A DNA stretch of 64,000 bases from the NCBI GenBank assembly GCA_047967505.1, contig CM106540.1. One strand, written 5' to 3'. Made by a program: the position numbers and the translations under genes. Shown piece by piece: positions 11,443-22,660 of this stretch (positions are counted from its first letter, which is position 1; each line of letters starts with the position of its first letter). Under the pieces are notes generated by a model. It was not told the origin of the DNA, ran no database searches, and saw nothing but the letters and a program-made list of their open reading frames with translations. The DNA comes from Dipteris shenzhenensis (taxonomy: Eukaryota; Polypodiophyta; Polypodiopsida; Gleicheniales).

Positions 11443-11454
11443 GCTCTGATACCG
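11443..11454 (-). other. C2 primer-binding site
   Basis: On the minus strand GGTATCAGAGCC follows the LTR end CTTCACA. The first base of the usual TGGTATC is changed to C in this copy. Complementary to initiator Met tRNA. Confidence 0.8.
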
Positions 11455-11703
11455 TGTGAAGATAGTGGGAGAGAGGGAAGGAGTCTCACTTGTGGCTTTC
11501 TCACATACACAATGGGGGAATACACACAAAGGTGGAGGTTGAAAACAGTTTTCCTCTTCTTAGTTGTGAAAGCCAAAAGAACTCTAGTACAAAGAAATAG
11601 AAGAACCCTATATGTGGGTCTCAAACCAAACTCAGCTTACTAAGGTGGCATAAATGCACAAGGTCACCTTGGCATATCACGAGTGGAGCTCGATATCTGA
11701 ACA
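11455..11703 (-). repeat. C2 5' LTR with a ~100-bp internal deletion
   Basis: Read on the minus strand it starts TGTTCAGATATCGAGCTCC and ends CTTCACA, the ends of the 352-bp LTR family. About 103 bp are missing between GTGGCAT and AAATGCAC. In full copies (for example 40204-40555) the deleted block is flanked by CAT/CATA on both sides, so the loss probably used 3-4 bp of microhomology. Confidence 0.85.
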
Positions 11704-12594
11704 GCTAATGCAAGTGTAGCATTTGGGATGGTCAATCTTTAGATTTTCAAATAAGTATTTCCCATAAAAAATCTCTGACACTCTTAAGATTAATAAACAA
11801 TTATTGACTCAATATCTAGTGACAAATAAAAGTATTTCCAAGTATGAATTGAAACTGCATTCCAATTTTGATTGATTGAGTAGTGGAATTAATCATGAAC
11901 CCCACTAGAAGTAGATCTAATCTTTTGTCATTCCTACTTCATATTCGTTAAAATGATCTATCAAATTACAAAATTTGTGAGTTGGTGGATCTTGGGAGAA
12001 GTGGGCTCTTCTTGCCCCTAAAAAAAATATTCTCCTTTCAACGACATGAAGGAAAAAAGTCATTCTGAATATTCCACGTCACAATGTACTTTCCTCAACA
12101 TTATTACAATCACGACCCATAGAAGCTAGACGATCTTGTATAGTTAGGGATATAACATCCAATTCCTCCTTTCCATTGGCAAGACTACCATTGAGGAAGT
12201 TGTTATACAAGAGATCATCTCATACATCACCTTAAACATAGAGGGCTTCATTCAAGTGTCCTCCCAACTATGGATTCTATAAGCTCCTCTCTTCTCCACC
12301 ATGAACTCTCCTTCAGTTCCCTTCTTCTCCCACTTTCCATGTGGAGCTCTCCTTCCAAAATCCTCCCCCTTGCTCAACACTTTCCACTTGGCTTCTAGCT
12401 TTGGTGCCACATGTCCCACAAGGGACTCCTCTCTTTTTAGCCCTCTCTAGGACTCCTTATGCACCACCTCATAAATGCCTAGGCCTAGGCATGACCTTAG
12501 ACCCAAGCCATTTAGAACCTACTAATGCAAGTGCTACCAAGCCCTCTGGCTTCCTGCCTTATACCGTGGTCACGGTATTATAGTTTATGTAACA
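11704..12594 (-). repeat. Putative G1 3' LTR and flank
   Basis: Directly after the G1 chromodomain region a purine run (AAGGGGAAGGGAA) is followed on the minus strand by TGTTACATAAAC, the expected polypurine tract and LTR start. No second copy of this sequence exists in the window, and the far end is hidden by C2, so the LTR extent is not proven. There is no convincing coding frame; the 80-residue plus-strand frame at 12341-12583 is Pro/Leu-rich and unsupported. Confidence 0.45.
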
Positions 12595-13798
12595 TTCCCT
12601 TCCCCTTAAGAAATGTTTACGTCCTCAAAAACAAAATTGGGAAACCTCCTCTGGAGATTGCTTAACATTCCCATGTTGAACTCTCTTCAGGTCTATCTTT
12701 CCACTTAACTAGACATTCTTGCCATAAAGTATGTCGTGTTCTTTTTTCTTGTTTATCTAGAATTCTTTTTGGCTCGTGTAGTAAAGATGCACATTCAATG
12801 AGTTCAACTAGGACTTCATTTCCAATGAGATTATCATAATCTCCTAATTTTCTTTTTAGCCTACTAACATGAAAAACTCGATGTACTCTACATCCCTCAG
12901 GTAAGGCTAATTTGTAAGCGACTTCTCCAATCCTCTTAAGTATTGTGAATGGTCCACAATATCTAAGAGACAACTTCTGACATTTTCCTGTCTTTAGAGA
13001 TTCTCGTACCTTGAGGTAGACTTTCTCATTTACTTCAAACTCCAACCTTCTACGGTGGGGGTTTGCATAACTTCATGCTCTATCTTGAGTTCTTCTTATG
13101 CTATCTTTAGCTAACTTAAGTGTTTGATTCATATCTTCAAGAAAGTCTTTTCCCACTTGAACCTTCTCTTTTTGCAGTCCCACTATCATTGGGTCTCTTG
13201 GTTGAAATCCATACATCATCATGAATGGATCAAAACCTGTAGTTGAATGTTCAACACTATTATATGCAAATTCTAATATGGAAAAAAATTATTCCCAATT
13301 AGTTTGCCATTTACTTACATATGCTCAAAACATATCCTCAATGATCTAATTGACTCTTTTAGTTTGACCATCACTCTATGGATGATCCACGATGCTTATA
13401 TTCAATGAAGTCCCTAACCTATTAAACACAATCCTCCAAAACTGGGTATTAAATTTATCCTGGTCACTAACAATATCCGCGGTGGTGACAGCTGCTGGTA
13501 GCCCATACAATCTGTAGATATGCTCCATAAATAGCCTAGCTAATTCTGGAGTTTTAAAATCTTCATTGACTGGAATAAAATGATCTATCGTGGTCAACCA
13601 ATTCATAATTACCCCCACAGAGTTGTGCCCCCCTATGTCCTAGGTAATCCCACAATGAGATCCATGGAGATGCTTTCCCATTTGCCATATGGAATCTCCA
13701 ATGGGTGTAGCATACCCCTACCTTAAGGCATTCAGCCTTATTGACCTGGCATTTATGGCACTTTAATGGCACTTCAATACATAATCTTGGACGTCCTT
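12595..13798 (-). pseudogene. G1 integrase core, C-terminus and chromodomain
   Basis: Minus strand, reading from 13798: zinc-binding end KCHKCQVNKAE, the integrase core start at about 13700-13600 in broken frames, then IDHFIPVNEDF, FMEHIYRLYGLP and IVSDQDKFNTQFW (second catalytic Asp in VSDQD). After a break the frame 13045-12662 gives the C-terminal domain (LSLRYCGPFTILKRIGEVAYKL, shown here only as a landmark) with HVSRLKR, and the chromodomain LVKWKDRPEESSTWE. The chromodomain defines the chromovirus branch and targets integration to particular chromatin marks in known members. Several frameshifts and a stop-rich part near 13050-13370 make it non-functional. The upstream part lies beyond the C3 insertion at 19289-20405. 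Confidence 0.8.
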
Positions 13799-14096
13799 TG
13801 TTGAGATATCAAGCTCTACCCCCGATATATCTCCTGGATGACTATCATTTATGTCACCGCCTATGTTAGTTGTACTCGTGGTGTAGTTAGACTACCACGT
13901 ATGTTTCTGGTTTGGGTTCACATATGAACCACGTATTCTAGGTTTTGACATATAGGGTATTTCCCTCTTCTATTGTATTGTGGTTGTGTGCAAAAGTGAA
14001 GAAAGGCTTCACCCTCCAACCTTGTGTCCTCTCTCTTTTGTGTGTTGTGAAGAAAGCTAAACTTGAGTCTCCTATCTCTCTCCCTTATTCTTTACA
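13799..14096 (+). repeat. C3 5' LTR
   Basis: 298 bp, TGTTGAGATATCAAGC to TTCTTTACA. The first 12 bases agree with the 352-bp LTR family (C12), but most of the rest is different, so C3 is a related but separate family. Confidence 0.95.
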
Positions 14097-14109
14097 TGGT
14101 ATCAAAGCC
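14097..14109 (+). other. C3 primer-binding site
   Basis: TGGTATCAAAGCC directly after the LTR; initiator Met tRNA type with one G to A change. Confidence 0.85.
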
Positions 14110-14669
14110 TTGTTCGTGGTAAGGAGCTCAAGAAAGCAAGCCAAGTTTGTGGTGTCCTGGTAAGAGGACCAGTGTAGCTTTCCTATTTCGAGTTTGGGAG
14201 CAAATCTCTGCAGGTAGCACAGCCAGAAGTGCAGGAGTGCACTGTTTCGGATTGAGAGGCCCTTCGCGGTGTGGCGAGGGCGCAGTATATGCGACCACTG
14301 CGCAGTATATGTGACTTTATTTTTTTGATTTGAGGCCGTTTCGGGGCCCGTTTTGAAGGCGGAAGTTCTTCGCAGGGATTCAGAAAAAGGCCCTGTTTTT
14401 CGCTGTGCGACCACTGCGCGGCTAGTCGGTGGAAAGGTGCCACAGAAATTGCATTGTATGCCAGTGTGCAGAGATATTGGGAGTTGCAGATTCATGCCTA
14501 TTGCCTGTTGATGCAAAATCGTCACTAGGAAGTGACTGTGTGGTGAAATACCACTTTCGTCAGTGTTGCAGATCTGCCCCTGTGAGGCTTTTTGCAGAAG
14601 TTTTGCTATTTGCCCTTGTGAGGCATTTGCTGTGTTTACAGGTTGCTGTTACAATTCGTGATCTGTAAA
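14110..14669 (+). other. C3 untranslated leader
   Basis: About 560 bases between primer-binding site and gag ATG with no credible frame. It resembles the leaders of C12 (50782-51259) and, on the minus strand, of C2, C6 and C11. It presumably contains the packaging signal. Confidence 0.6.
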
Positions 14670-15653
14670 ATGTCTGAGAATCTGTCTACCATTGTCAGTG
14701 AGAAGCTTGACAAGAACAACTTCCAAGCATGGAAGTTCAGGATGACAAACTTCCTTATGGGAAAGGGAGTTTGGGAGTACATCAGTGGTGAAACTGTAGA
14801 ACCAGTGTTGGGTGCTGCTCCCACTCCTGCTAAATTGAAGGCCTTTAAAGAATGGCATGAAAAAGCCAGAAAATGCTTGTATTGGCTGTCTGTCAGCATT
14901 TCAGATTCTATGATTGTGCATATACAGGATGTAGAGACACCTAAGGAGGCATGGGATACATTGGTGAAGCTGTATAGCACAAATACCAAAGCACGAAAGA
15001 TGCAGCTAAAGCAGGAGTTGCACAATGTGCAAAGGAAAAATATGAATATAAATGAGTATTCCTTGAAGGTGAAAGGCCTTGTAGATTCTCTTGCCTCCAT
15101 TGGAGCACCTGTTGATGATGAGGACTTAGTGTCCGTGACCTTGAATGGTCTTGGGAAAGATTATGCACAGTTTCGGACATCCATTGGAGTACGTGAAACA
15201 TTTCCTTATTTTCAGGAACTTATTGCTCTCTTGCTGAGTGAAGAGCAAAGGAATGGTGGTTCAGCCACCTCAACTTCTCAAGAGACTGCTTTCTACTCGA
15301 ATACAGGTAGAGGCAGGGGTAGAGGAAGAGGCCGTTTTGGTGGCCGTGCAGGAAATCAGAACCAACAGCAACAACAGGAAAACCAGTCCTATGGAGGAGG
15401 ACGTGGTAGTTCTAGAGGCAGGGGGAGCCAAAGAGGCCGTGGTTCATGGCAAAGGAACCAGCAAGTAAATAGCAGCACAGAATGCTATTATTGTGGAAAG
15501 CTTGGACACAAGGAGAATACATGCTATAAAAAGCAGAATGACATCAAAAGTGGGAAGTTGCAGCAAAGCAACTATGCATCATCAAGCGGGCATGGTGACG
15601 ACAGAAATGAGCACCTTTTTGTGATGCAGCATATGGTTAACTCCATGTCATGA
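14670..15653 (+). pseudogene. C3 gag, ends at an in-frame TGA
   Basis: Start chosen at ATG 14670 (MSENLSTIVSEKLDKNN), which aligns with the gag starts of C6 and C12; an upstream in-frame ATG at 14643 is in the leader. Domains: copia gag core (NFQAWKFRMTNFLMGKG, then ARKCLYWLSVSISDSM and LNGLGKDYAQF), an Arg-Gly/Gln-rich stretch (RGRGRGRFGG, 15300-15430), and one CCHC zinc knuckle CYYCGKLGHKENTC (15484-15525). The frame stays open for 327 codons to TGA 15651-15653, just before the protease. In relatives this position is read through into pol, so the stop is probably a mutation. Gag alone could still be produced from this copy. Confidence 0.85.
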
Positions 15654-18600
15654 GATGCTGCAGCTTGCAATGATGTTTGGTATGTTGATTCAGGTGCCTC
15701 TAACCACATGACCAGTCATGGTGAGTGGTTTCATGATGTTAGAAATTTGGATAAGCCAGGTTATGTTGAAACAGGTGATGATACTGCGCACCCAATTACG
15801 TAGGTTGGTAAAGTGCCATTGGCTATGCAGGATGGAAAAACAAAGTACTTGGCAGATGTACTTCATGTTCCAAAAATCACTAAGAACCTGGTTTCAGTTG
15901 GCCAGATGGTTGAGCAAGGTCTGCAGGTTAGATTTAATCCTGATGGATGCTTTGTTGAGGACTTGAAAAATAAGTGCCGCTTGGTTGTGAAAGGCAACAA
16001 AAATGGCAGAATGTTCACCTTGGATGTTGATATGCCTGAGGTGAAAGCTGCTATGTTTGCGCATGGGAGAGGTGTCATTGCAGATATTGAGATATGGCAC
16101 AAGCGCATTGGGCACGTGAATATACAAAGGCTGAAATCTATGCAAACGAAAAACATTGTTGCAGGTTTGCCTAAATTCAGAGTTGAGGGAATGCAAAAGG
16201 TATGTGAAGCATGCCAAATGGGTAAGCAGGCCAGACATGCATTTCCCAAAAATGCTAAGGTGAGCAGAAGACCTTTGGAAGTGATGCATTCAGATGTTTG
16301 GACAACCAAAACTGCTTCTATTGGTGGATGTCATTATTATGTGACGTTTATTGATGACTACACTAGGAAGGTGTGGATTTATTTTATGAAGCACAAAAGT
16401 GAAGTGTTCAGCCATTTCAAGGCTTTTAAGGCCATGGTTGAAAAAGAGAAAGGTGTGCATATTAAAGTGCTAAGATCTGATGGAGGGGGAGAGTACTTTT
16501 CAGAAGAATTTTGTGAATATCTAAAAGAACAGGGAATTCAAAGGAAGTACTCATGCAGGTCTACCCCTCAGCAGAATGGGGTTGCAGAAAGGAAGAACAG
16601 GCATATTGCAGAAGTAGGACGGGCGATCCTAAATGAGAAAAACATGCCTGATTATTTTTGGGTTGAAGCAGTAGCAACTACAGTTTATATTATGAACAGA
16701 ACCCCCACTGCAGCTGTCCATGGCATGACGCCTGAAGAAATGTATACAGGCCAAAAACCAGATATTTCTCACTTGAAGGTATTTGGTTGCATAGCTTATG
16801 TTCATGTTCCTGATGAGAAGAGAACAAAGCTGGATCCAAAGGCAGAAAAATGCATCTTTATTGGATATGCTCTGCACCAGAAAGGGTATCGCTGTTATAA
16901 CCCTTCCACCCGCAAAATGCAAGTGAGCAGAGATGTTGTTTTTGATGAAATGAGCAGCTGGTATGCACCAACTGTTATGGTAGGAGATGCAGATGCAGGA
17001 AATGGGAATGCTGCAATAAATGCAGAGCAGCAATCTCAAGCCTTGAGTGGACCCAGAGAGTCCTCTACTAGTGGATCTAATGCATGGACAGGGAGATTGA
17101 GATCTAGTGAATCGTCACATGGTAGTCCTGATAGTGTTGTGCAGGTATCACATAAGGGAAAAGAAAAAGTGGACCATGCTCCAGTGTTTGATGTGTCTGC
17201 TGGTAGCTCTCATGTTGATGGAGAGTCAAGCGGCTCTGAAATGAGCCTTGATGAGGAACTTGGGATTCCTTCTGTTGTTACACCTGGTGCAAGGAAAAGC
17301 AGGCATGATTTAAAGACTCCTACAACTGATCCAGTTGTACGGAGGTCCACTCGTATTAAGTATCCAGTTGACAGGCTGAGATATGATGGGTATACAGCAC
17401 ATCACTATGCTTATATGGTCAAGGTTCTAGAGGAGCCAGAGCCCACATGTTTTGAGGATGCAGCAGGGCATAAAAATTGGGAAGCAGCTATGGATGAAGA
17501 GATGGCTGTCTTGGATGCAAACCACACTTGGGATTTGATGCCTTTGCCTCATGATAAGAAGGCTATTGGCTGCAAGTGGGTTTACAAAGTAAAGCACAAT
17601 GCTGATGGGTCTATTAGCAGGTACAAGGCAAGATTGGTTGCCGAAGGTTTTGCGCAAACATATGGAATTGACTATGAGGAAATTTTCAGCCCAGTTGCAA
17701 GGATGGCAACCATGAGAGCAGTAATTGCTATGGCTGCTACAAAGGGATGGTCTTTGCATCAGATGGATGTGAAAAATGCCTTCTTGCATGGTGATTTGCA
17801 GGAAGAGGTTTATATGATGCAGCCAGAAGGTTATGAGGATAATTCACACCCCGATTTTGTATGCAGGTTGCGCAAAGCCTTGTATGGCTTAAAACAGGCC
17901 CCAAGGGCATGGTCAGACAAGATAGGGCAATATCTTGTCACTATTGGATTTCAGATTTCCAATTCAGATTTTTCACTTTATGTGAAAAGGACAAACAGAG
18001 GGATTGTGCTTATAGTCATCTATGTTGATGACTTGATTATTACAGGTGATAGTGATGCAGACATTAATGAAGTAAAGCTACTGTTGAAGCAGAAATTTGA
18101 GATGAAGGATTTGGGAGAGCTGCGTTACTTCTTGGGCATTGAGGTTATTAGATCCCCGAGTGGGATATGGCTGTTGCAAAGGCAATACGGTTTGGACATG
18201 CTGTCCAAATATGGGATGACAGGCTGTAAGCCTATTTCTGTTCCATTGGAGCAGAATGTGAAGCTCAATGCAGAGACAAGTGAGCTTCTTGAAGATATTA
18301 CTATGTATAGGCGTATAGGCGCATAGTAGGTAGCTTGATTTACATGACTATAACCAGACCAGATTTGAGCTATGCTGTGGGGCTGGTGAGTCAGTTTATG
18401 CAGGCACCGAGGAAGCCACATTTGGATGCGGCTAGGCGCATACTGCGGTATGTGAAGTCCACATTGCATTATGGACTGTTTTATGAAGGTGGGTGTGCAT
18501 TACAGGTACATGGATACACAGATGCTGATTGGGCTGGTAGTGTCTCAGACAGGAGATCTACTAGTGGTTTTATGTTTTCCCTTGGGAGTGGTGCCATCAG

Positions 18601-19033
18601 TTGGAGCAGCAAGAAGCAGCCAACAGTTGCCTTGTCGAGCACAGAGGCTGAGTACAGGGGTGCAGCAATGGCTGCATGTGAGGTAGCTTGGTTACGGAAG
18701 CTACTTGCAGATATGGGACAGTCAATTCATGCAGTAGTTGTCATTCATTGTGACAACATTAGCAGCATCATGCTTGCTAATAACCCAGTTTATCATGCTA
18801 GAACGAAGCACATTGAGGTGCATTATCACTTTGTGAGAGAGAAGGTTCTAGCTGGTGAGATTGATCTTGTCTATGTCAGCATTGAGGAGCAGGTGGCTGA
18901 TATTTTTATGAAGGCATTGGGTACCGAGAAGCTTCGCAAATTTAGGAGCTTGCTTGGTGTACGTGAGATGGATTTGAGCTTGAGGGGGAGTGTTGAGATA
19001 TCAAGCTCTACCCCCAATATATCTCCTGGATGA
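15654..19033 (+). pseudogene. C3 pol: PR, IN, RT, RNase H (one stop, one frameshift)
   Basis: PR active site YVDSGASNHMT (15681). A TAG at 15801-15803 replaces a Gln codon, then the frame is open to 18328 (837 residues from the first Met). IN: WHKRIGHVN and CEACQMGKQ zinc site, catalytic HSDVW, FIDDYTRK, SDGGGEYF and [68 protein letters not shown] at 18021-18032. An 8-bp tandem duplication (TATAGGCG at 18306 and 18314) shifts the frame. RNase H continues to 19033 with DADWAG, STEAEY, CDN and HARTKHIEVHYH. Every catalytic residue checked is present, making this, with C12, the best preserved polymerase in the window. Confidence 0.9.
18981..18990 (+). other. C3 polypurine tract
   Basis: TGAGGGGGAG immediately before the 3' LTR start. 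It lies inside the end of the RNase H frame, which runs on about 40 bases into the LTR, as in several copia elements. Confidence 0.85.
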
Positions 19034-19288
19034 CTATCATTTATGTCACCGCCTATGTTAGTTGTACTCGTGGTGTAGTTAGACTACCACGTATGTTTTT
19101 GGTTTGGGTTCACATATGAACCACGTATTCTAGGTTTTGACATATAGGGTATTTCCCTCTTCTATTGTATTGTGGTTGTGTGCAAAAGTGAAGAAAGGCT
19201 TCACCCTCCAACCTTGTGTCCTCTCTCTTTTGTGTGTTGTGAAGAAAGCTGAACTTGAGTCTCCTATCTCTCTCCCTTATTCTTTAAA
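18991..19288 (+). repeat. C3 3' LTR
   Basis: 298 bp, same length as the 5' LTR. The terminal CA is changed to AA (TTTAAA), which would be expected to impair integrase end processing of a new copy using this end. The TCCTT target duplication follows. Confidence 0.95.
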
Positions 19289-20405
19289 TCCTTGCCTATT
19301 CCAGGCCAAAAGAATTGCACATATGTCTTCTAAATTCTCGTGTGTCCAGCACTCGGACTATCATGACATTCAAAAAGAATTTGGTGCCTAATGTCATTAT
19401 TATCCAAGACACATACTCTACCCTTGTAGAGCAGGTAGCCATTTCAATAGTATTTTTTTTCCACTTGAGTCCTTTATCACCAACATGTGGTGTGTCACCA
19501 TTTCCATGTGACTCCTCAGTGAAAGCCCCTTGATTAATTGGATTGCTATTTCTAATTGCTTTCCATATTTCACAGAAGTGACAATCAAACTCTCATTTCC
19601 CCTTTAAGGACTCTAGGAAGTCATTCTGAAATTGAGTAAGACTCAATTCATTAACGATTGCCATTCGGCTAAGGGAGTCTACTACCACATTGAACTTCCC
19701 CTTCCGATATGTCGATTGTATATCAAACTCTTGCATTAATTCAGCCCATCTAAATTTTCTGCCTTTAAGCTTTGGTTGATTGCAAATCCACTTAATGCTC
19801 TCCTGATCAAAGATTATCTCAAATTTTGCAATATATTAAATAGTGCCTCCACTTTTTTAAAGCATAGACTATATCATATAGTTCCTTCTCATATGCCGAG
19901 TAATTCTGTTGGGCACAGTCTAACTTTTTTCTTTCAAAAGCCACTGGTCGACCTTTTTGAAAAAGTACCCCCCCAACAGCAAAATCATTGGCATCTGTCT
20001 AAACCATGAATCATTCATTGGGATCCACAACTTTTAAGACAGGAGCTGCAGCTATAGCTACTTTTAATTTTTCAAAACTTCTCTTTTGAGGTTCATCCCA
20101 TATGAAGCTGCTTCCCTTTGCCGTAAGCTGGTTCGTCATCGTGATAGCAATTTTAGCATAACCTGGATGAATCTCCTATAGAATCCTGACAAACCTAAGA
20201 ATATTTATAATTCTTCTAGATTTGTAGGATGTGGCCATTCCAATATGGACCTTACTTTGTTAGGGTCCATACGACCCCCTTCTTGGGGTTGCAAAGAATT
20301 CAAATGTGGATTTTTTAGCAAAGAGTAAATTATCTATAAGAAGTTGGAGCACTTTTTGCAAATGTTCCAAATGCTTTTTCTTGGTTTTACTATAAATAAG
20401 GATAT
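19289..20405 (-). pseudogene. G1 reverse transcriptase end, RNase H and integrase zinc site
   Basis: Minus strand from 20405: ILIYSKTKKKHLEHLQKVLQ, the residues that follow the LDD box in gypsy RTs, then thumb and connection sequence (WDEPQKRSFEKLK near 20090). RNase H follows with DANDFAVGGVLFQKGRP (about 20005-19955), AQQNYSAYEKELYAIVYALKKWRHYL and FIDHQ-like sequence, and a degraded zinc-binding region to 19294. Stops and shifts are numerous. It meets the G2 LTR start TGTGATGCC at 20406 and joins 13798 across C3. With 1-2003 it makes one full chromovirus pol, but on the opposite strand. Confidence 0.8.
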
Positions 20406-20966
20406 TGTGATGCCAAAAATTGATATTTTTCGTTTGGCACTGGTATTGTTTTCTTCTATGTTTGATAAGAGTTTGAGTATCAAGTGATAGCCTAGCGGTT
20501 CTCACTTATTTCTATTTTCTAAGATATTGTATGGGATTGAGAGGATGAGTGGAATGGACCATTGTAAATACCATGTGTACAAATGATAAATACCTTGGTA
20601 TGGGCTGAGAGTTATTTGTGTATGGGATATTATGGGATTTTTAGAAAATAGGAAGAGTGAGTCATATAAAGAGGTGGGATCATGTCCATGTGCTCCAATA
20701 ATATAAGAGAGGCCACATGCCAAGCATGTGGAAGGCATGTGGAGTGTGGAGTCAAGATGAATCCTTCTAGAATTCCTATGTGGAATAAGGAGGATGTGGA
20801 CATATGGAAAAGAGAGGGTCCCTATGGGATCCATGTGGGGAGACTTCAATTTCTCAATATTTTAAAAGTCTTGAGTATCTTTTGATGGGACACATGGCAA
20901 GAGGAGCTAAAAAGGACATGGATGGTGACATACGGGCTTATGTGATTGATGGGGAAAGGAATATAT
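20406..20966 (+). repeat. G2 LTR, 5' 561 bp, cut by C1b
   Basis: Starts TGTGATGCCAAAAATTG and matches the 2004-3301 LTR read from 3301 downwards. It is interrupted by the C1b LTR at 20967, at the place corresponding to about 2740 in the complete copy. The rest of this LTR is not found in direct continuation. Confidence 0.85.
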
Positions 20967-21701
20967 TGTTAGATACCAATGCTCCACTCTCATGTAACTA
21001 TGCGGGAACCAGCTAACTCTGCTTGTAAGCCCCCCATATGAGGAGAAGGTATTTGAGTAGCTCGGTTATCCAGTAGGTCCTGGTTTGGACACTAGATGGG
21101 GGCCATGTGTGGCCTGATGGCTGGATGCCTTGGGATAGAGTTGGCACACTGCCAACTAGGCTACATGCAAGTGTAGGAAGGCATCCCATGACTGATTGCA
21201 CTGAGGGTAGACGGAGCATTTTTCGGGGCAGCCCACTCTCGAGTTGTGGGGCCCACCGTTTGGAGCCCCAGATGATCCCGGATGGCTCCGGGCCGAATGG
21301 TGACCATAGGTTTGTTGCTCTATTCTGCACCACGGTTCTAACATGTGGTTGGTGGCCTATTTTGGGCCGACCTCTAGTCGGCCGTTTTGGGTCGACTGGG
21401 TCAGTCTCCCGATTGGGTCTAACCGACTACGACTGGTGGCTATATAAGAGCAAGCCCGTGAAGCCCATCATCATCACTGGCTATAGCAACCCTGATTCCT
21501 TAACATCTAGCCTCCGTCCTCTACTATTTCGAGCATGCCATCAAAGCTTCTCACACAGGAGCGCACGGCTGGGAGGTAGTGCCATCTATTGTATCAGTTT
21601 TACAGTAATCAAATTTTTGATTCTCCATACTATCTGCTTTTCTCTCTTGCATACGAGATCCTATTATCTATTGAGCACAGACGTTGTATTGTTTTCTTAC
21701 A
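20967..21701 (+). repeat. C1b 5' LTR, 735 bp
   Basis: TGTTAGATACCAATGC to CTTACA, followed by TGGTATCAGATC. TATATAAG box at 21441-21448. It contains a 205-codon open frame (21107-21724), but the frame is broken in C1a and so is not treated as a gene. Confidence 0.9.
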
Positions 21702-21713
21702 TGGTATCAGATC
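21702..21713 (+). other. C1b primer-binding site
   Basis: TGGTATCAGATC, initiator Met tRNA type with a G to T change near the end. Confidence 0.8.
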
Positions 21714-21764
21714 TTGGGCTCTAGCAAGAAGAGTGTGTTTCTGTTTGTGAGCAAATTGTGAGAG

Positions 21765-22660
21765 ATGGCCCAGCCCACAAGACTGCGAATCCCACCCTTT
21801 GGTGAAAGCAAAAAATTGGACGGCACTAACTATCCACTCTAGAAGTTCAAGATGAAGACCATCCTAAGTGCATACAAGCTTTGAGATACTGCTACTGGGG
21901 TGGACGTGAAGCCAGTTGTGAGACCAAATCCAGCCAATGCAGGACAATAAATAGTACCAATTGTGGATTAGATTCACGCGTGGACAAGAAGAAATGCAAA
22001 TGCGCTGTGTTCTATTGTCTACAGTGTAAGTGATTCTTTCATGGCACTAATTCAACATGTCACCACATCCGAGGAGGCATGGATGGTCTTGAAAAATCAG
22101 TACGAGATCACGAATCAGACGTGGATTCAAAATCTGGAGACAACTCGCAAATGAGAAACTGTCTGAGTCTGAAATGGCAGAGAAGTTCATCACCAGAGTG
22201 AAGAATCTATGCGATCAGATGACTACAATTGGCATCACCATCACTAGCAAGAATCTAGCATGAAGGTGCACATGGATTCTCCCACCAAAGTACGACGCTC
22301 TTGTTATGGTCTTGTTACGGCCCTCAATATGCTAAATAAAAATCCACCCCTCAACTTTGAGGATTTCAACGCGATGCTTCTGGAGGAGGAGATGCGTTAA
22401 AATACAAGGACTGGAGAATATTCGCCTTTCTCAACTGGATCAAAGAAAGGTAAGGGTAAGGACTCTGGTAACCCATCTTCTTCTGATGATAAAAAGAGAA
22501 AGAAGAAGATCAAGTGCTTCTATTGCAACAAGGCAGGGCAGAAGCAAAATGAGTGTCAAAAGAAGATTGCAGATGAAAAGAACGAAATAAAGAAAGAGTC
22601 CAGCAATAGCATGCAGGCAGTACCATAGAGCTATTCGTAGCAATTGAGGAGATTTACACA
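21765..22660 (+). pseudogene. C1b gag
   Basis: Starts at ATG 21765 (MAQPTRLRIPPFGES). A stop replaces the conserved Trp-adjacent position (NYPL-stop-KFKM) and others follow. At 22514-22560 the zinc knuckle reads CFYCNKAGQKQNEC: the metal-binding His is changed to Gln, so it could not hold zinc normally. The Ser/Lys-rich stretch before the knuckle (SDDKKRKKKIK) is shared with C1a. Confidence 0.8.

Larger units (their letters stand above)
8353..11703 (-). mobile_element. C2: 5' part of a copia element (352-bp-LTR family)
   Basis: Minus-strand order: LTR (11703-11455), primer-binding site, ~480-base leader, gag, PR, IN, and the linker between IN and RT. It is cut in the linker at about 8353, where it is fused to C1a; RT, RNase H and the 3' LTR are missing. 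The 5' end abuts the G1 LTR-like sequence at 11704. Close relatives are C6, C9 and C12. Its leader and gag start are almost identical to C6, whereas the rest differs by several percent. Confidence 0.85.
13799..19288 (+). mobile_element. C3: complete Ty1/copia element, 5490 bp, inserted in G1
   Basis: Both LTRs are 298 bp, and the target duplication TCCTT flanks the element at 13794-13798 and 19289-19293. Removing the element rejoins the G1 minus-strand integrase zinc-binding region. By eye the LTRs differ at about four positions (G/A, C/T, A/G and the last-but-one base C/A), a divergence of roughly 1.3 percent, so the insertion is recent relative to its surroundings. The coding region is nearly intact: one TGA, one TAG and one 8-bp duplication interrupt a gag-pol frame of usual copia length. 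Confidence 0.95.

Noticed and set aside
12341-12583. 80-codon frame in the putative G1 LTR
   Set aside because: Antisense to the element, Pro/Leu-rich, no recognisable domain.
21107-21724. 205-codon plus-strand frame in the C1b LTR
   Set aside because: It covers the LTR promoter and primer-site region, and the matching stretch of C1a (4347-4950) is broken by frameshifts; no domain is visible.
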